A stretch of DNA of 17,446 nt from assembly GCA_910586105.1 (NCBI GenBank), contig CAJUGU010000083.1, positions 1-17,446 on the forward strand, in the 5' to 3' direction. Below the pieces are notes generated by a model. That model searched no databases. It saw only the letters and a list, made by a program, of their open reading frames with translations, and was not told where the DNA came from. Made by a program: the position numbers and the translations under genes. Positions within the stretch are counted from its first letter, which is position 1. Every line of letters starts with the position of its first letter. Source of the DNA: an uncultured Eubacteriales bacterium. Lineage in GTDB: Bacteria; Bacillota; Clostridia; Oscillospirales; Butyricicoccaceae. This document shows, one piece after another, positions 5,686-16,102 of the stretch.

Positions 5686-6690
5686 ATGAAAAGGAAGGCA
5701 TATCCCATCCTGTTGGCGCTGCTGTTGGCGTTTCAACTCACAGGCTGCGGCGGCGGAGACGGCTACGCTGGCGGTACATCCACCAACGGTTCGTCCACAT
5801 CCAGCGAATCGGCGGATCGCGATATGGGCGAATACTCGGAAGACATGCCGGCGGAGCGGGAAGACGGCATTGACAGCGGAGCCGGTGAGATCGACGGCTC
5901 GATCTATGACGGCAGCAAACTGATCCTGCGAGGATCGATCCAGGCCGAAGCGACCGACTTTGACCGGGCGCTTTCCGCAATCGAGCAGCAGGTTGCCGCA
6001 GCGGGCGGCTATATCGAAAGCAGCAGCACACGGGGCAGTACAGGCGCCCGCTGGGCGGAGCTGACGATCCGGGTACCGCGCGAGCAGTTCAACAGCACCT
6101 TTGACGCGGTAGGGGAAAACTGCCATGTGACCGAAAGCTCCCGTTCCTCCGAGAACGTTTCGGAATCTTATTATGATTCCGAAACGCGGAAAGCCGCGCT
6201 GGAGATCAAACGCGACCGCCTGCTGGCGCTGCTTGAAAAGGCGGAGAAGATGGAGGATATCATCCTGCTGGAGGATGCGCTTTCGGAGGTGCAATACCAG
6301 ATCGAGGCGCTTTCGGGCACGTTGCGCAATTACGACCGCCTGATCGCATTTTCGACGCTCAATGTTTATTTGAGCGAAGTCCGCGACCTGACCGTCGTGC
6401 AGAAGGAAAACACGTTCCTGGACGATCTGCACAGCGCGGCGGTGCAAGGCACGCGCGGGCTGGTCACGGTTGTGGAAGGCTTGATCCTGACTGTTGTTTA
6501 CGCATGGTGGTTCTTCGCGCTGCTGCTGTTGACGCTGCTGGTTTTCCTGCGCAGGAGACGCAAACGTCGGAGCGGCCGCGAAGAATTTGAGCGTCGTATG
6601 CGCAGCCCGGTACCGCCGCTCATGACGCTCGACCGGGCGGAACATCCAGAACCGGTGCAGCAATCGGAGCCTCCAGAGGATCCAAAGTAA
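5686..6690 (+). CDS. DUF4349 domain lipoprotein
   Basis: This 334-aa envelope protein has a lipoprotein signal peptide, MKRK followed by a hydrophobic stretch and the lipobox LTGC with Cys at 21. A low-complexity Gly/Ser/acidic linker follows (22-75). The DUF4349 domain starts near KLILRGSIQAEATDF and includes GGYIESSSTRG and RWAELTIRVPREQF. A coiled-coil region rich in Glu/Lys/Leu (about 165-215) precedes TLNVYLSEV. A membrane segment (about 263-288) and a basic cytoplasmic end (LRRRRKRR) close the protein. The family is common in Firmicutes, with no established function. ATG 5686 is preferred over the in-frame GTG at 5677 because GAGG (5674-5677) is 8 bases before the ATG and the signal peptide starts there. 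A terminator follows at 6791. It stands alone, just right of the decayed element. Confidence 0.9.
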   Translation: MKRKAYPILLALLLAFQLTGCGGGDGYAGGTSTNGSSTSSESADRDMGEYSEDMPAEREDGIDSGAGEIDGSIYDGSKLILRGSIQAEATDFDRALSAIEQQVAAAGGYIESSSTRGSTGARWAELTIRVPREQFNSTFDAVGENCHVTESSRSSENVSESYYDSETRKAALEIKRDRLLALLEKAEKMEDIILLEDALSEVQYQIEALSGTLRNYDRLIAFSTLNVYLSEVRDLTVVQKENTFLDDLHSAAVQGTRGLVTVVEGLILTVVYAWWFFALLLLTLLVFLRRRRKRRSGREEFERRMRSPVPPLMTLDRAEHPEPVQQSEPPEDPK

Positions 6691-6790
6691 GCGCGGATGC
6701 ATATGCGCGTTACCTTCGGATGGAGGAGCCCCGGCGTTGACTGCCGCCCTTCATACAGCACCGATGATATCATAATAAATGGCAAAACGG

Positions 6791-6833
6791 CTGCGCCCCG
6801 TCTGTGAGCGGTTACAGGCGGGGCGTAGTTTTT
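6791..6833 (+). terminator. Rho-independent terminator after the DUF4349 gene
   Basis: CTGCGCCCCGTCTGT pairs with ACAGGCGGGGCGTAG (15 pairs, two G-T), 8-base loop, then TTTTT. It lies 100 bases after the lipoprotein stop; I see no gene in the intervening stretch. Confidence 0.88.
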
Positions 6834-6930
6834 CGGGCGGAGCCGGGAGCAGGAGGGAGGCAAGCCGAAAACGTCTGCGCGCACTGCAAATGGGGCCGCA
6901 TAGCCCTACGCTGCGAGGGCGCATTTACGG

Positions 6931-6959
6931 TTGAAAAAGAAAATCGTTTGTGGCAAGAT
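6931..6959 (+). promoter_or_regulatory. Weak or decayed promoter for the second Rpn locus
   Basis: TTGAAA (6931-6936), 17-base spacer ending TGG, then CAAGAT (6954-6959). The -35, spacer length and extended TGn match the promoter of Rpn locus 1, but the -10 is poor. The TTG start at 6985 is about 25 bases downstream. Confidence 0.35.
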
Positions 6960-6984
6960 AAAGACAGGAAAGCAGGTGGCGATT

Positions 6985-7812
6985 TTGACCGGGAAAGAAC
7001 GACGCGCACAAAAGCATCGAAGGGATCTGGAACATCTGAGCCGGATGCGGCCGATCGACGATGATTTTATGCGCTGCCTTTTTTAAGACAACATCCCATT
7101 GGTCGAACTGGTGTTGCGGATCATTCTGAACAAGCCGGATCTGGTGATCACCGAATGCCGGATCCAAAAGGATATGAAACGGCTGGCAGGCGCGCGTTCG
7201 ATTTGTCTGGACGCATACGGTTCGGATCCGTTTGGAAGAAAATATGACGTGGAAGTCCAGCGTGGCGATAAGGGCGCAGACCCACACCGGGCCAGATTCT
7301 ATTCCAGCTCGCTTGACATTGAAAATCTGGATGCAGGGCAATCGTTTGACGAACTGCCCGAAACGTTCACCGTATTTATCACGGAAAGAGATTTTTACGG
7401 CATGGGTGCGCCGATCTATCGGATCGAACGGATCAATATTACGACCGGTAAGTTATTCGGGGATGGGGAGCATATCATATTTGTAAACGGCGAGTATCGC
7501 GGCGACTCCGATATCGGAAAGCTGATGCATGATTTCAGCTGCACGAACGCGGACGATATGTACTTTGACCTGATGGCAGAGCGCACAAGGTATTTAAAAG
7601 AAAACCCGAAAGGAGTGAGCGAGATGTGTAAGATCATTGAAAAAATCCGCGAAGAAGAACGGGTAGATGCCTTTCAGGCGGGGAGGCAAGACCGGGATAA
7701 AGAGCTCGTACTCCATATGCTAAGCCTGGGAGAATCAATGGAAAGAATCGCGGCATTATTGGGACGTTCGCTTGAGGAAATAAAAAAATTGCAAGCGGAA
7801 GCGCTTGCATGA
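6985..7812 (+). pseudogene. Rpn family nuclease, long form interrupted by in-frame TAA
   Basis: From TTG 6985 (AGGTGG five bases upstream) the frame encodes MTGKERRAQK... PIDDDFMRCLF, then TAA at 7084-7086 (codon 34), then DNIPLVELVLRIILNKPDLV... without further interruption to TGA at 7812. The stop aligns with Glu34 in DDEFMTKCFEGD of the first Rpn protein, so one base change (for example GAA to TAA) explains it. The rest keeps the family pattern: LDAYGSD, YDVEVQRGDKG with the E-x-Q pair, HRARFYSS, FGDGEHIIFVNGEYRG and KLMHDFSC. A TTG at 7099 could in theory restart translation, but it has no ribosome site and lacks the DDDFM motif. The nuclease form is probably dead. The intragenic short form from 7624 is intact. 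The stop was read directly from the bases; sequencing error cannot be excluded. Confidence 0.8.
7624..7812 (+). CDS. Candidate intragenic short form at second Rpn locus (possible surviving antitoxin)
   Basis: AAAGGAG (7609-7615) stands 8 bases before an in-frame ATG at 7624. This gives a 62-aa product, MCKIIEKIREEERVDAFQAG..., ending EEIKKLQAEALA. The ATG sits at the same place relative to the nuclease domain as the internal start in locus 1 (KGVSEM here, KEGVTIM there). It is not affected by the upstream TAA. The protein is charged and helical, with no membrane segment. By analogy with enterobacterial Rpn short forms it could inhibit Rpn nucleases; its sequence is largely unlike the locus 1 tail after the first dozen residues. 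Expression would need transcript from the weak upstream promoter. Confidence 0.5.
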   Translation: MCKIIEKIREEERVDAFQAGRQDRDKELVLHMLSLGESMERIAALLGRSLEEIKKLQAEALA

Positions 7813-7829
7813 TTGGGAACGTATTCAAA

Positions 7830-7904
7830 ATGTGCAGGATGATTGAGGATAAACGGCAAGAGGCGTGCGAAGAAGAGGTCCGGGAAGGATGCCGAAAAAG
7901 TGAT
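7830..7904 (+). pseudogene. Possible second orphan Rpn tail relic
   Basis: Starting 18 bases after the stop of Rpn locus 2, a frame reads MCRMIEDKRQEACEEEVREGCRKS. This resembles the start of the adjacent tail (MCKIIEKIREEER) and common Rpn tails with MC-hydrophobic-hydrophobic-E-D-x-R. No ribosome site precedes it, and similarity fades after about 25 codons. It begins at the same ATG position as the clearer relic at 171-425. Similarity is at protein level only, so this is less certain. Confidence 0.4.
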
Positions 7905-8030
7905 TCCAAAGACGTATGCCTGAACGAAGACGTTCCGCATGCGGGACGTCAGAGGCTGATCCCGAAATCGCCTATGCGGGCGTCCCATGCCGGCCGGAAA
8001 AGACTGCAGACGACACAAGGAAACTATCAT

Positions 8031-8067
8031 GCCCCGCAGCCTATGAGCTGCGGGGCGCGCTGCTTTT

Positions 8068-8068
<1 letters not shown>
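8031..8068 (+). terminator. Terminator between the Rpn locus 2 region and clp
   Basis: GCCCCGCAGC-CTATGA-GCTGCGGGGC is a perfect 10-bp stem, followed by GCGCTGC and TTTTT (8064-8068). It suits plus-strand transcripts from the Rpn side. The stem could also help end the convergent clp transcript, though T-runs on that side are poor. Confidence 0.8.
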
Positions 8069-10416
<2,348 letters not shown>

Positions 10417-10498
10417 GGGTCGTTCTCCTTCTGGGGCAAGCCCTCAAATTCATTGCGCCCCTGCGCAGTGGGACAGGTAGTGCTGGCGTTCCGGCAGT

Positions 10499-11098
10499 TC
10501 ACTGCGCGTAGCCCGGCAGGAAGGCGGAAAGGAAGCCCTTTGTCAAAACGGTATCCGCCGTGCAGGCGGGCGACAGCCAGCCGAGGTCGCGGAAGAGCTC
10601 CGGCATGATATGGGACAGCACGAAGACGGCGAGCATCAGCAGCGCGAGCCCGCCGGCAAAGCCGACGGCAAGCCCGCCCAGCCGGTCGAGCACGCCGAGC
10701 GGCGTGTGGCGGGTGAGGAAGCGCAGGCTCTGGCCGACCAGCGACAGCAGCAGGGAAATGAAAAATCCCAGCAATACGAGCAGCAGCAGGAAGGCGACGC
10801 CCTCCGCCATTTCGACCGCCATTTCGGTGATCGTGGTCTCGATTGGGAAGGGCAGGGAGGCGATATAGCTCGCCGCGTCCCGTTCAAACAATTCGCCGAC
10901 GATCGGCGTGACGACCGCCCGCGCGATCGCGGGGGCCAATAGCTTCGCGGCGGCTCCCGCGCCGAAGACCGAAAGGATGCGCCCGACCAGCCCCATCACC
11001 GCCCGGGTGAGGCCTCGGCGCGCGCCCAGCAGGGCGCTCAATGCAAGGAATGCGACAAAAAGCAGGTCGCGGGTGTTCAAAAGCTGTAGGATCGGCAT
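10499..11098 (-). CDS. CvpA family membrane protein
   Basis: This 199-aa integral membrane protein has four hydrophobic segments (about 11-25, 35-55, 100-125 and 143-165) and the family-type N-terminal GARRGLTRAVMGLVG. CvpA in E. coli is needed for colicin V production; related proteins in Firmicutes are poorly defined, with roles suggested in envelope stress. The ATG follows AAAGGAG by 5-6 bases. It starts 29 bases after the DUF5711 gene and precedes clp, suggesting co-transcription. A GCAGT-TC-ACTGC inverted repeat overlaps its stop codon (10494-10505); its significance is unclear. Confidence 0.8.
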   Translation of the reverse strand: MPILQLLNTRDLLFVAFLALSALLGARRGLTRAVMGLVGRILSVFGAGAAAKLLAPAIARAVVTPIVGELFERDAASYIASLPFPIETTITEMAVEMAEGVAFLLLLVLLGFFISLLLSLVGQSLRFLTRHTPLGVLDRLGGLAVGFAGGLALLMLAVFVLSHIMPELFRDLGWLSPACTADTVLTKGFLSAFLPGYAQ

Positions 11099-11127
11099 GT
11101 TGTCTCCTTTTCATCATCGCAACGACG

Positions 11128-12360
11128 TCAGCGCCGGAAGATCCGGCATTCATTACCGTAAAGCACATACGCCGCGCCGGAAGGATCCATCCGCAGGCCG
11201 CGCGCGCCGGTGACGGTATTGTCCGACCAAAGCTCATGCCAGGCGGAGACGCTGTACACCCGCACGCCTTCGTTCGTGAGCGCGGCAAAAACGCCGCCCG
11301 CGGCGGAAAGGTGCTGGATCTCCGACGGGATATAGATCGGCTCCTCGGAGACTGTGCCGTTGAGCGCCAGCAGCCGCACCTCGGCGCGCGCCGTGCCCTG
11401 ATAGGCCGAGGTCGCAACGAGGATGCCGCGGTCGCAGAACGCGTAACCGATCAGGTCGTTGGAGGAGACCTCATACGACCCGATCAGCTCGCCGCGCCGG
11501 TCGATCAGGTAAGCCCCTCGGTCGGTCATCACGGCGACCGTAGACGAGCTGAGGAAACGCGCCTCGAACCCCAGCGCCGGGCCGAGCTCATACTCCAGCT
11601 CCGGCTCCGGCGGGTCGGCCTGCTGCCTGCCGATACGCCACAGGACGAGGCGGCTTTCCAGCTCGACGCCGTTCTGCTCAAAGCACAGCGCCGCCAGATG
11701 GTTGCCGTCCGGCGCGAGCGCGGCCGACAGGATATAATATTGTGAAGCCTGCCATCGAAATAACCGTTTGCCGCTATTATTGTAAACGGACACCGCCGAT
11801 TTATAACCGGAATCGTCGGTGACCAGCACGAAACCTCCGTTTTCGCCGATCGTCCCGGATAAAATGCCGGCGTCGGTCTCGATCTCGCACACCGGGGTCA
11901 GGGCGTTGGCGAGCGCCGCGCCGTCCCCGCCGCGGTCATAAACCAGCACCAGGCTGTCCGAAGCCTCGACCACCGGGTCGCTGTAGGAAAGCTGATAGGC
12001 AAGCTGATGGATGCCGTTCGGCTTGGACACATACAGGGTGTCGCTGTCGACATAAGCCAAGCCGCCGCCGAACAGCTCGGCGTCGGACATGCTGCCGGAG
12101 GCGTATTCGATGGTGGCGGCGTCGCTCGAGGTCGTTTGCAGTCCCGCCGCCAGATAGCCAACGATGCGTTGCAGGGAATCCGGCAGAAACAGCCGGTAGT
12201 TGGAGATCAGGAACATCACCAGAGAGAGCGTGAACAGCCAGCCGCTGGCCGAGGCCAGGATCGCGGAGATGCGAAGGCGCGGGTCTTCGTTTTTCAGCAG
12301 GAGCCTGCGGCGTTCACGGTTGGATTCCGGGAACTGGACGATCTTGCGGTTTTCCGCCAA
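11128..12360 (-). CDS. DUF5711 family membrane-anchored protein, probable beta-propeller
   Basis: This 410-aa protein has a short basic cytoplasmic N-terminus (ESNRERRRLLLKNEDPRLR), one membrane segment (about 31-53) and a large outside domain. The outside domain is made of repeating beta-rich units such as GGLAYVDSDTLYVSKPNG, SAALAPDGNHLAALCF and SSSTVAVMTDRGAYLIDRRG, the look of a WD40/PQQ-like propeller. DUF5711 proteins of this shape are typical of Clostridia and have no known function. The start is TTG at 12360, supported by AAAGGAGG 10 bases upstream; no ATG fits as well. It lies between truA and cvpA, with short gaps on both sides. Because propellers bind proteins or ligands, a sensor or scaffold role at the cell surface is possible (inference). 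Confidence 0.8.
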   Translation of the reverse strand: MAENRKIVQFPESNRERRRLLLKNEDPRLRISAILASASGWLFTLSLVMFLISNYRLFLPDSLQRIVGYLAAGLQTTSSDAATIEYASGSMSDAELFGGGLAYVDSDTLYVSKPNGIHQLAYQLSYSDPVVEASDSLVLVYDRGGDGAALANALTPVCEIETDAGILSGTIGENGGFVLVTDDSGYKSAVSVYNNSGKRLFRWQASQYYILSAALAPDGNHLAALCFEQNGVELESRLVLWRIGRQQADPPEPELEYELGPALGFEARFLSSSTVAVMTDRGAYLIDRRGELIGSYEVSSNDLIGYAFCDRGILVATSAYQGTARAEVRLLALNGTVSEEPIYIPSEIQHLSAAGGVFAALTNEGVRVYSVSAWHELWSDNTVTGARGLRMDPSGAAYVLYGNECRIFRR

Positions 12361-12488
12361 CGGCGCACACCTCCTTTGCGGCGCGGATACCGGGGCGCAA
12401 AGGGCGCGCGGCCCCTGCCCCCCGAGATCATATCCTTATCATTGTAACGCAATCTCAGGCACAATTTGTGAATGAACCGTGAAATTTT

Positions 12489-13262
12489 TTAACGATCAAG
12501 AAAAAAGGCCGCGAGCTCGGGGGTATGGTCATACCATAACCGGTTGAGGAACAGGCCGCAGGCGGGAAGCGTCGGCCCCGCCGCCTCCCGGTCGCAGGAA
12601 TCGAGGATCGCGCGCACATCCCCAGGGGCGAATTTGCCGCTGCCGACATAGGCCAGCGTCCCGGCGATCGCCCGGACCATGTTATACAGGAAGCCGTCGC
12701 CGCAGACGCGGATCCGGATCAAACCGTCTTCACAGGGCTCGACCTCGCAGTGGAAGATGGTGCGCACCGTACTTTTGACCGGCGTGCCGACCGAACGCAC
12801 CGCCGCGAAATCCTGCCGTCCGACGAAATGGCGCGCCCCGGCCCGCATTTTTTCCACATCCAGCGGATAGGGATACCGATAAGCCCGCCCGGAGAGGAAC
12901 GGGTCGCGCAGCCGCGACGGATACAGATAGTAGGCGTATTCCTTGCGGGAGCAGTCAAAGCGGGCGTCGAAGCGCTCCGGGACGACGGCCGCGCCGCTGA
13001 CCGCGATATCCTCCGGGAGCTGGGCGTTGAGCGCCAGCGGGAGCCGCTCCATCGGGATCGTGCATCCGGCATGGAAATTCGCGACATAACGGCGGGCATG
13101 TACGCCCGCGTCGGTACGGCCCACGCCGGAGACGGACACGCGCTGCCGGAGAAGCCGGTAAACGGCGTCCGTAAGGGTCTCCTGAATAGAGGAGCCGTTT
13201 TTCTGGATCTGCCAGCCGTGATAGTTCCCACCGTCGTAGGATAAGATCAGTGCGATATTCAT
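12489..13262 (-). CDS. truA: tRNA pseudouridine(38-40) synthase TruA
   Basis: This 257-aa enzyme converts uridines 38-40 of the tRNA anticodon arm to pseudouridine. Diagnostic motifs: YDGGNYHGWQIQ (9-20), GVGRTDAGVHA with catalytic Asp at 51, ALNAQLPEDI near 93-102, RKEYAYYLY, and GDGFLYNMVR in the C-terminal half. The length is standard. The ATG at 13262 has a modest upstream AAGG, spaced 8 bases. In Firmicutes truA commonly follows the ECF transporter genes, as here, but this copy is separated from ecfT by 258 bases that hold hairpins and no gene, so it may have its own promoter. Confidence 0.96.
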   Translation of the reverse strand: MNIALILSYDGGNYHGWQIQKNGSSIQETLTDAVYRLLRQRVSVSGVGRTDAGVHARRYVANFHAGCTIPMERLPLALNAQLPEDIAVSGAAVVPERFDARFDCSRKEYAYYLYPSRLRDPFLSGRAYRYPYPLDVEKMRAGARHFVGRQDFAAVRSVGTPVKSTVRTIFHCEVEPCEDGLIRIRVCGDGFLYNMVRAIAGTLAYVGSGKFAPGDVRAILDSCDREAAGPTLPACGLFLNRLWYDHTPELAAFFLDR

Positions 13263-13520
13263 AAAGTGAACCTTTTTTCATTCAGGATGCAGCATGGAGC
13301 GTTTCCGGGCGAAACCGGTCGTCCCGCCCGCAGACATGCCGAGGCTTTTACGGGGGCCATATGCCGTAATGGCCTGCGGTCCGCCCGAAAACCGGCGCCG
13401 CCGCTTGCGTTCGCCGCCGCGCGCCCTTACGGGCGCATGGAAAGGCGGTGGGTCTCAAAAAAATGCAGGGTAAAGGGCGTTTGCCGTCCGCCGCAGCGGG
13501 CGGGATCCACCGGCGGCAGG
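13263..13520. other. Spacer between ecfT and truA with hairpins
   Basis: No gene is supported. It contains GGCCAT...ATGGCC (13355-13374, 8-base loop) and GCGCCC-TTAC-GGGCGC (13421-13436). An A7 run (T7 on the transcribed strand) near 13460 has no strong stem before it. It could hold a terminator-like or attenuating structure between the two parts of the cluster. Confidence 0.4.
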
Positions 13521-14327
13521 TCAGAGCCCAAAGCCCTGCCCCAGCACCGCGACCGCTACGAAAACCGTCAGCGAGATCGCGATCGCCGCGTAGTCGACGC
13601 CCGTTACCTTGAGCTGCTTCATGCGCGTGCGTCCTACGTCGCCCCGGTACAGCCGGCATTCCATCGCCACCGCCAGCTCGTCCGCACGGCGGAACGCCGA
13701 GATGAAAAGCGGCACCAGGATCGGGATCATGGATTTCGCACGCTGGATCAGGTTCCCCGTCTCGAAGTCCGCCCCGCGCGCCTTCTGCGCCGAAACGATC
13801 TTTTCGGTTTCCTCGATCAGCGTTGGGATGAACCGCAGCGCAATCGACATCATCATTGATAGCTCGTGCACCGGCGCATGTATCTTTTTCAAAGGCGACA
13901 GCAGCCGTTCCAGGCCGTCGGTCAGCTGGATCGGGCTGGTCGTATACGTCAGCATCGAAGTGCCCACGATCAACAACATGATGCGCAGCACCATCTTGAC
14001 CGCCACAAATATGCCCTGCTTGGAAATGTGCAGGAATCCGAATTCCCACAGATAGTCGCCCGGCGTGTAAAACAGGTTGAGCACCGCCGTGAACGAGATA
14101 ATGAACAGGATCGGCTTCAGCCCCCGGACGACCATTTTCGCCGGGATCCTGGAAATCCGGATCACCGCGAGCAGGAAGACGATCGTCAGCGCGTAAGATA
14201 CGACGCCGTCCGCCAGGAACAACGCCACGATCAGCGCCATCACCAGCAGGATCTTCACCCGCGGATCGATCCGATGGATCGGGCTTGTCCCCGGGAAAAA
14301 CTGCCCGATGGTCACGTCTTTCAGCAT
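13521..14327 (-). CDS. ecfT: ECF transporter transmembrane coupling protein EcfT
   Basis: This 268-aa membrane protein joins the two ATPases to interchangeable substrate-binding S subunits for vitamin or metal uptake. N-terminal membrane segments lie around 24-40, 43-56, 72-87 and 106-125, with a last one at about 245-265. A long cytoplasmic coupling region carries the first Ala-Arg-Gly motif (AQKARGADFE, ARG at 183-185) and a second, altered one (AMECRLYRG, ECR at 223-225). HELSMMMSIALRFIPTL is typical of the family. Its ATG overlaps the ecfA2 stop (ATGCTGA), and AAAGGAGG lies inside ecfA2, so translation is coupled. No S component is in the window; it must be encoded elsewhere, as in group II ECF systems. 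Confidence 0.94.
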   Translation of the reverse strand: MLKDVTIGQFFPGTSPIHRIDPRVKILLVMALIVALFLADGVVSYALTIVFLLAVIRISRIPAKMVVRGLKPILFIISFTAVLNLFYTPGDYLWEFGFLHISKQGIFVAVKMVLRIMLLIVGTSMLTYTTSPIQLTDGLERLLSPLKKIHAPVHELSMMMSIALRFIPTLIEETEKIVSAQKARGADFETGNLIQRAKSMIPILVPLFISAFRRADELAVAMECRLYRGDVGRTRMKQLKVTGVDYAAIAISLTVFVAVAVLGQGFGL

Positions 14328-15190
14328 CCGGCCCCGCCTCCTTTCACCCGCCGCAGCTCCGCCGCCGCCTGCTCTACCGTGAAGACGGAAGGGCTGACCG
14401 GCACGCCCCGGCGGCGCAGCTCCAAAAACACCTTTGTGATCTCCGGTATGTCCAGACCTGCCGCGACGATCTGTTCGGCCTGCGCGAAAACCGCTTCGGG
14501 CCGGTCGAGCAGCATGACCTTGGCCTGGTTCATCACCAGCATCCGGTCCGCCATCCGCGCGGTGTCCTCCATCGAGTGCGAAACGATCAGCACCGTCGCG
14601 CCCGTCTCTTCATGATATTGCCGGATCTCCGTCAGGATCTCATTCCGTCCCGCCGGGTCCAGCCCGGCGGTTGGCTCGTCGAGCACCAGCACCTCCGGCC
14701 GCATCGCGATCACGCCCGCGATCGCCACCCGGCGTTTCTGCCCGCCCGAGAGCGCAAACGGCGATTTCTCCGCCAGCGCGCCGTCCAACCCGACGAACGC
14801 CATCGCCTCCCGCACACGCTCGCCGATCTCCGCCTCGGACAGCCCCATGTTTTTCGGGCCGAAGGCGATATCCTTGGCGATCGTTTCCTCAAACAGCTGG
14901 TATTCCGGATACTGGAACACCAGCCCGACGCGGAACCGCACATCCCGGGCGCATTTGCCCTTTTCATTCCAGATCGATTGCCCGCCGAGGAGCACCTCGC
15001 CCGAAGTGGGCTGCAACAGCCCGTTCAAATGCTGGATCAGGGTGGATTTCCCCGAACCGGTATGGCCGATCACGCCAAGGATCTCGCCCTGTTCGATGGA
15101 AAGGCTGACTTTGTCGAGCGCCATGCGCTCAAATGGGGTGCCCGCTCCGTAAACATGAGTCAGGTCCCGTACTTCTAATATGGTCGACAC
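14321..15190 (-). CDS. ecfA2: ECF transporter ATPase EcfA2
   Basis: This 289-aa ABC ATPase is one half of the EcfA1-EcfA2 heterodimer that powers ECF vitamin uptake at the inner face of the membrane. Walker A is GHTGSGKST (42-50), Q-loop Gln 93 (VFQYPEYQLF), signature LSGGQ (147-151), Walker B VLVLDEPTAGLD with D171-E172, and switch His 205. The HTGSGKST form and the FQYPEYQLF segment are those usual for EcfA2. The start is GTG at 15190, with GGAGG 7 bases upstream. It follows ecfA1 by 55 bases and overlaps ecfT by 7 bases. Confidence 0.95.
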   Translation of the reverse strand: MSTILEVRDLTHVYGAGTPFERMALDKVSLSIEQGEILGVIGHTGSGKSTLIQHLNGLLQPTSGEVLLGGQSIWNEKGKCARDVRFRVGLVFQYPEYQLFEETIAKDIAFGPKNMGLSEAEIGERVREAMAFVGLDGALAEKSPFALSGGQKRRVAIAGVIAMRPEVLVLDEPTAGLDPAGRNEILTEIRQYHEETGATVLIVSHSMEDTARMADRMLVMNQAKVMLLDRPEAVFAQAEQIVAAGLDIPEITKVFLELRRRGVPVSPSVFTVEQAAAELRRVKGGGAGC

Positions 15191-15245
15191 TGTGTCCCTC
15201 CAATGCTACTGCGCCGCCGCATGGCGCGGCCCGGGCTGCGGCGCG

Positions 15246-16091
15246 TTATCCGGCAAGGTACTGCTGTAGGATATCCGCACATTCCGGGACCGACAGCGCA
15301 TCCAGCGGCAGCGCCGCGCCCGACTGCCCCAGCTCGTACAGAATCTCGATGGTCTGCGGCACGTCGAGGCTCGCAGCCTTGAGCTCGGCGACATGGGTGA
15401 AGATCTCGCGCGGGGGGCCTTCCATCAGCACTTTGCCGTGGTGCATGACCACGACGCGCCCCGCCTGCACCGCTTCATCCATATGATGGGTGATCAGGAC
15501 GACGGTGATCCCAAAACGTCCGTTCAGCGTCCGCACGACCTCCATCACCTCGCGCCGCCCGCGCGGGTCGAGCATAGCCGTCGGCTCGTCGAGCACGACG
15601 CAGCGCGGCATCATTGCGATCACGCCCGCAATAGCGATGCGCTGTTTTTGCCCGCCGGAGAGCTTGTGCGGCGCATGGGCGCGGTATTCATACATGCCGA
15701 CCGCCTTCAGGGCGTCGTCCACCCGGCGGCGGATCTCGTCGGGCGGCACGCCCATGTTTTCCAGCGCAAAGGCGACGTCCTCTTCCACGACGGTCGCGAC
15801 GATCTGGTTATCGGGGTTTTGGAAAACCATGGCGCAGGTCTTCCGCACCTCGTACAGGTTTTCCTCCTGCCGGGTGTCCATGTGGTCGATCCATACCGTG
15901 CCGCCCGACGGCAGGCGGATCGCGTTGAAATGCCCCGCCAGCGTCGATTTGCCGGAACCGTTGTGGCCGAGGACAGCGACGAACTCGCCGCGCCCGATCG
16001 TAAGGTCGACGCCGTCCAGCGCGACCACGGGCTTGCCCTCCTCGTCCTGATAGGCATATTGCAGGTTTTCGGTTTTAATGATCTCCGACAT
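15246..16091 (-). CDS. ecfA1: ECF transporter ATPase EcfA1
   Basis: This 281-aa ABC ATPase partners EcfA2. Walker A is GHNGSGKST (42-50), Q-loop Gln 91 (VFQNPDNQIV), signature LSGGQ (144-148), Walker B VVLDEPTAMLD with D168-E169, and switch His 202 (ITHHMDEA). The FQNPDNQIVAT and EPTAMLDP segments are characteristic of EcfA1. The C-terminal extension after about 220 is the dimerising part found in ECF ATPases. The ATG follows AGGGAG by 5 bases. That site sits at the methyltransferase stop, only 11 bases upstream, so the two genes are likely translated together. Confidence 0.95.
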   Translation of the reverse strand: MSEIIKTENLQYAYQDEEGKPVVALDGVDLTIGRGEFVAVLGHNGSGKSTLAGHFNAIRLPSGGTVWIDHMDTRQEENLYEVRKTCAMVFQNPDNQIVATVVEEDVAFALENMGVPPDEIRRRVDDALKAVGMYEYRAHAPHKLSGGQKQRIAIAGVIAMMPRCVVLDEPTAMLDPRGRREVMEVVRTLNGRFGITVVLITHHMDEAVQAGRVVVMHHGKVLMEGPPREIFTHVAELKAASLDVPQTIEILYELGQSGAALPLDALSVPECADILQQYLAG

Positions 16092-16102
16092 GATAACTCC
16101 CT

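Noticed and set aside
7084..7086. Stop-codon recoding as an explanation for stops in the Rpn copies
   Set aside because: Intact neighbours such as metF, truA and the DUF4349 gene end with TAA, and no selenocysteine-type or readthrough element is evident; ordinary decay is simpler.
7099..7812. Functional Rpn protein restarting at TTG 7099
   Set aside because: No ribosome site precedes it and the conserved DDDFM segment would be lost.
12441..12470. Possible promoter and operator between truA and the DUF5711 gene (TACAAT and CACAATTTGTG)
   Set aside because: The -10 is acceptable, but no -35 lies at a proper distance, and the short palindrome has no second copy.
13348..14049. Minus-strand frame overlapping ecfT in another phase
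   Set aside because: Alternate-frame artefact of the GC-rich ecfT gene; its composition is not protein-like.
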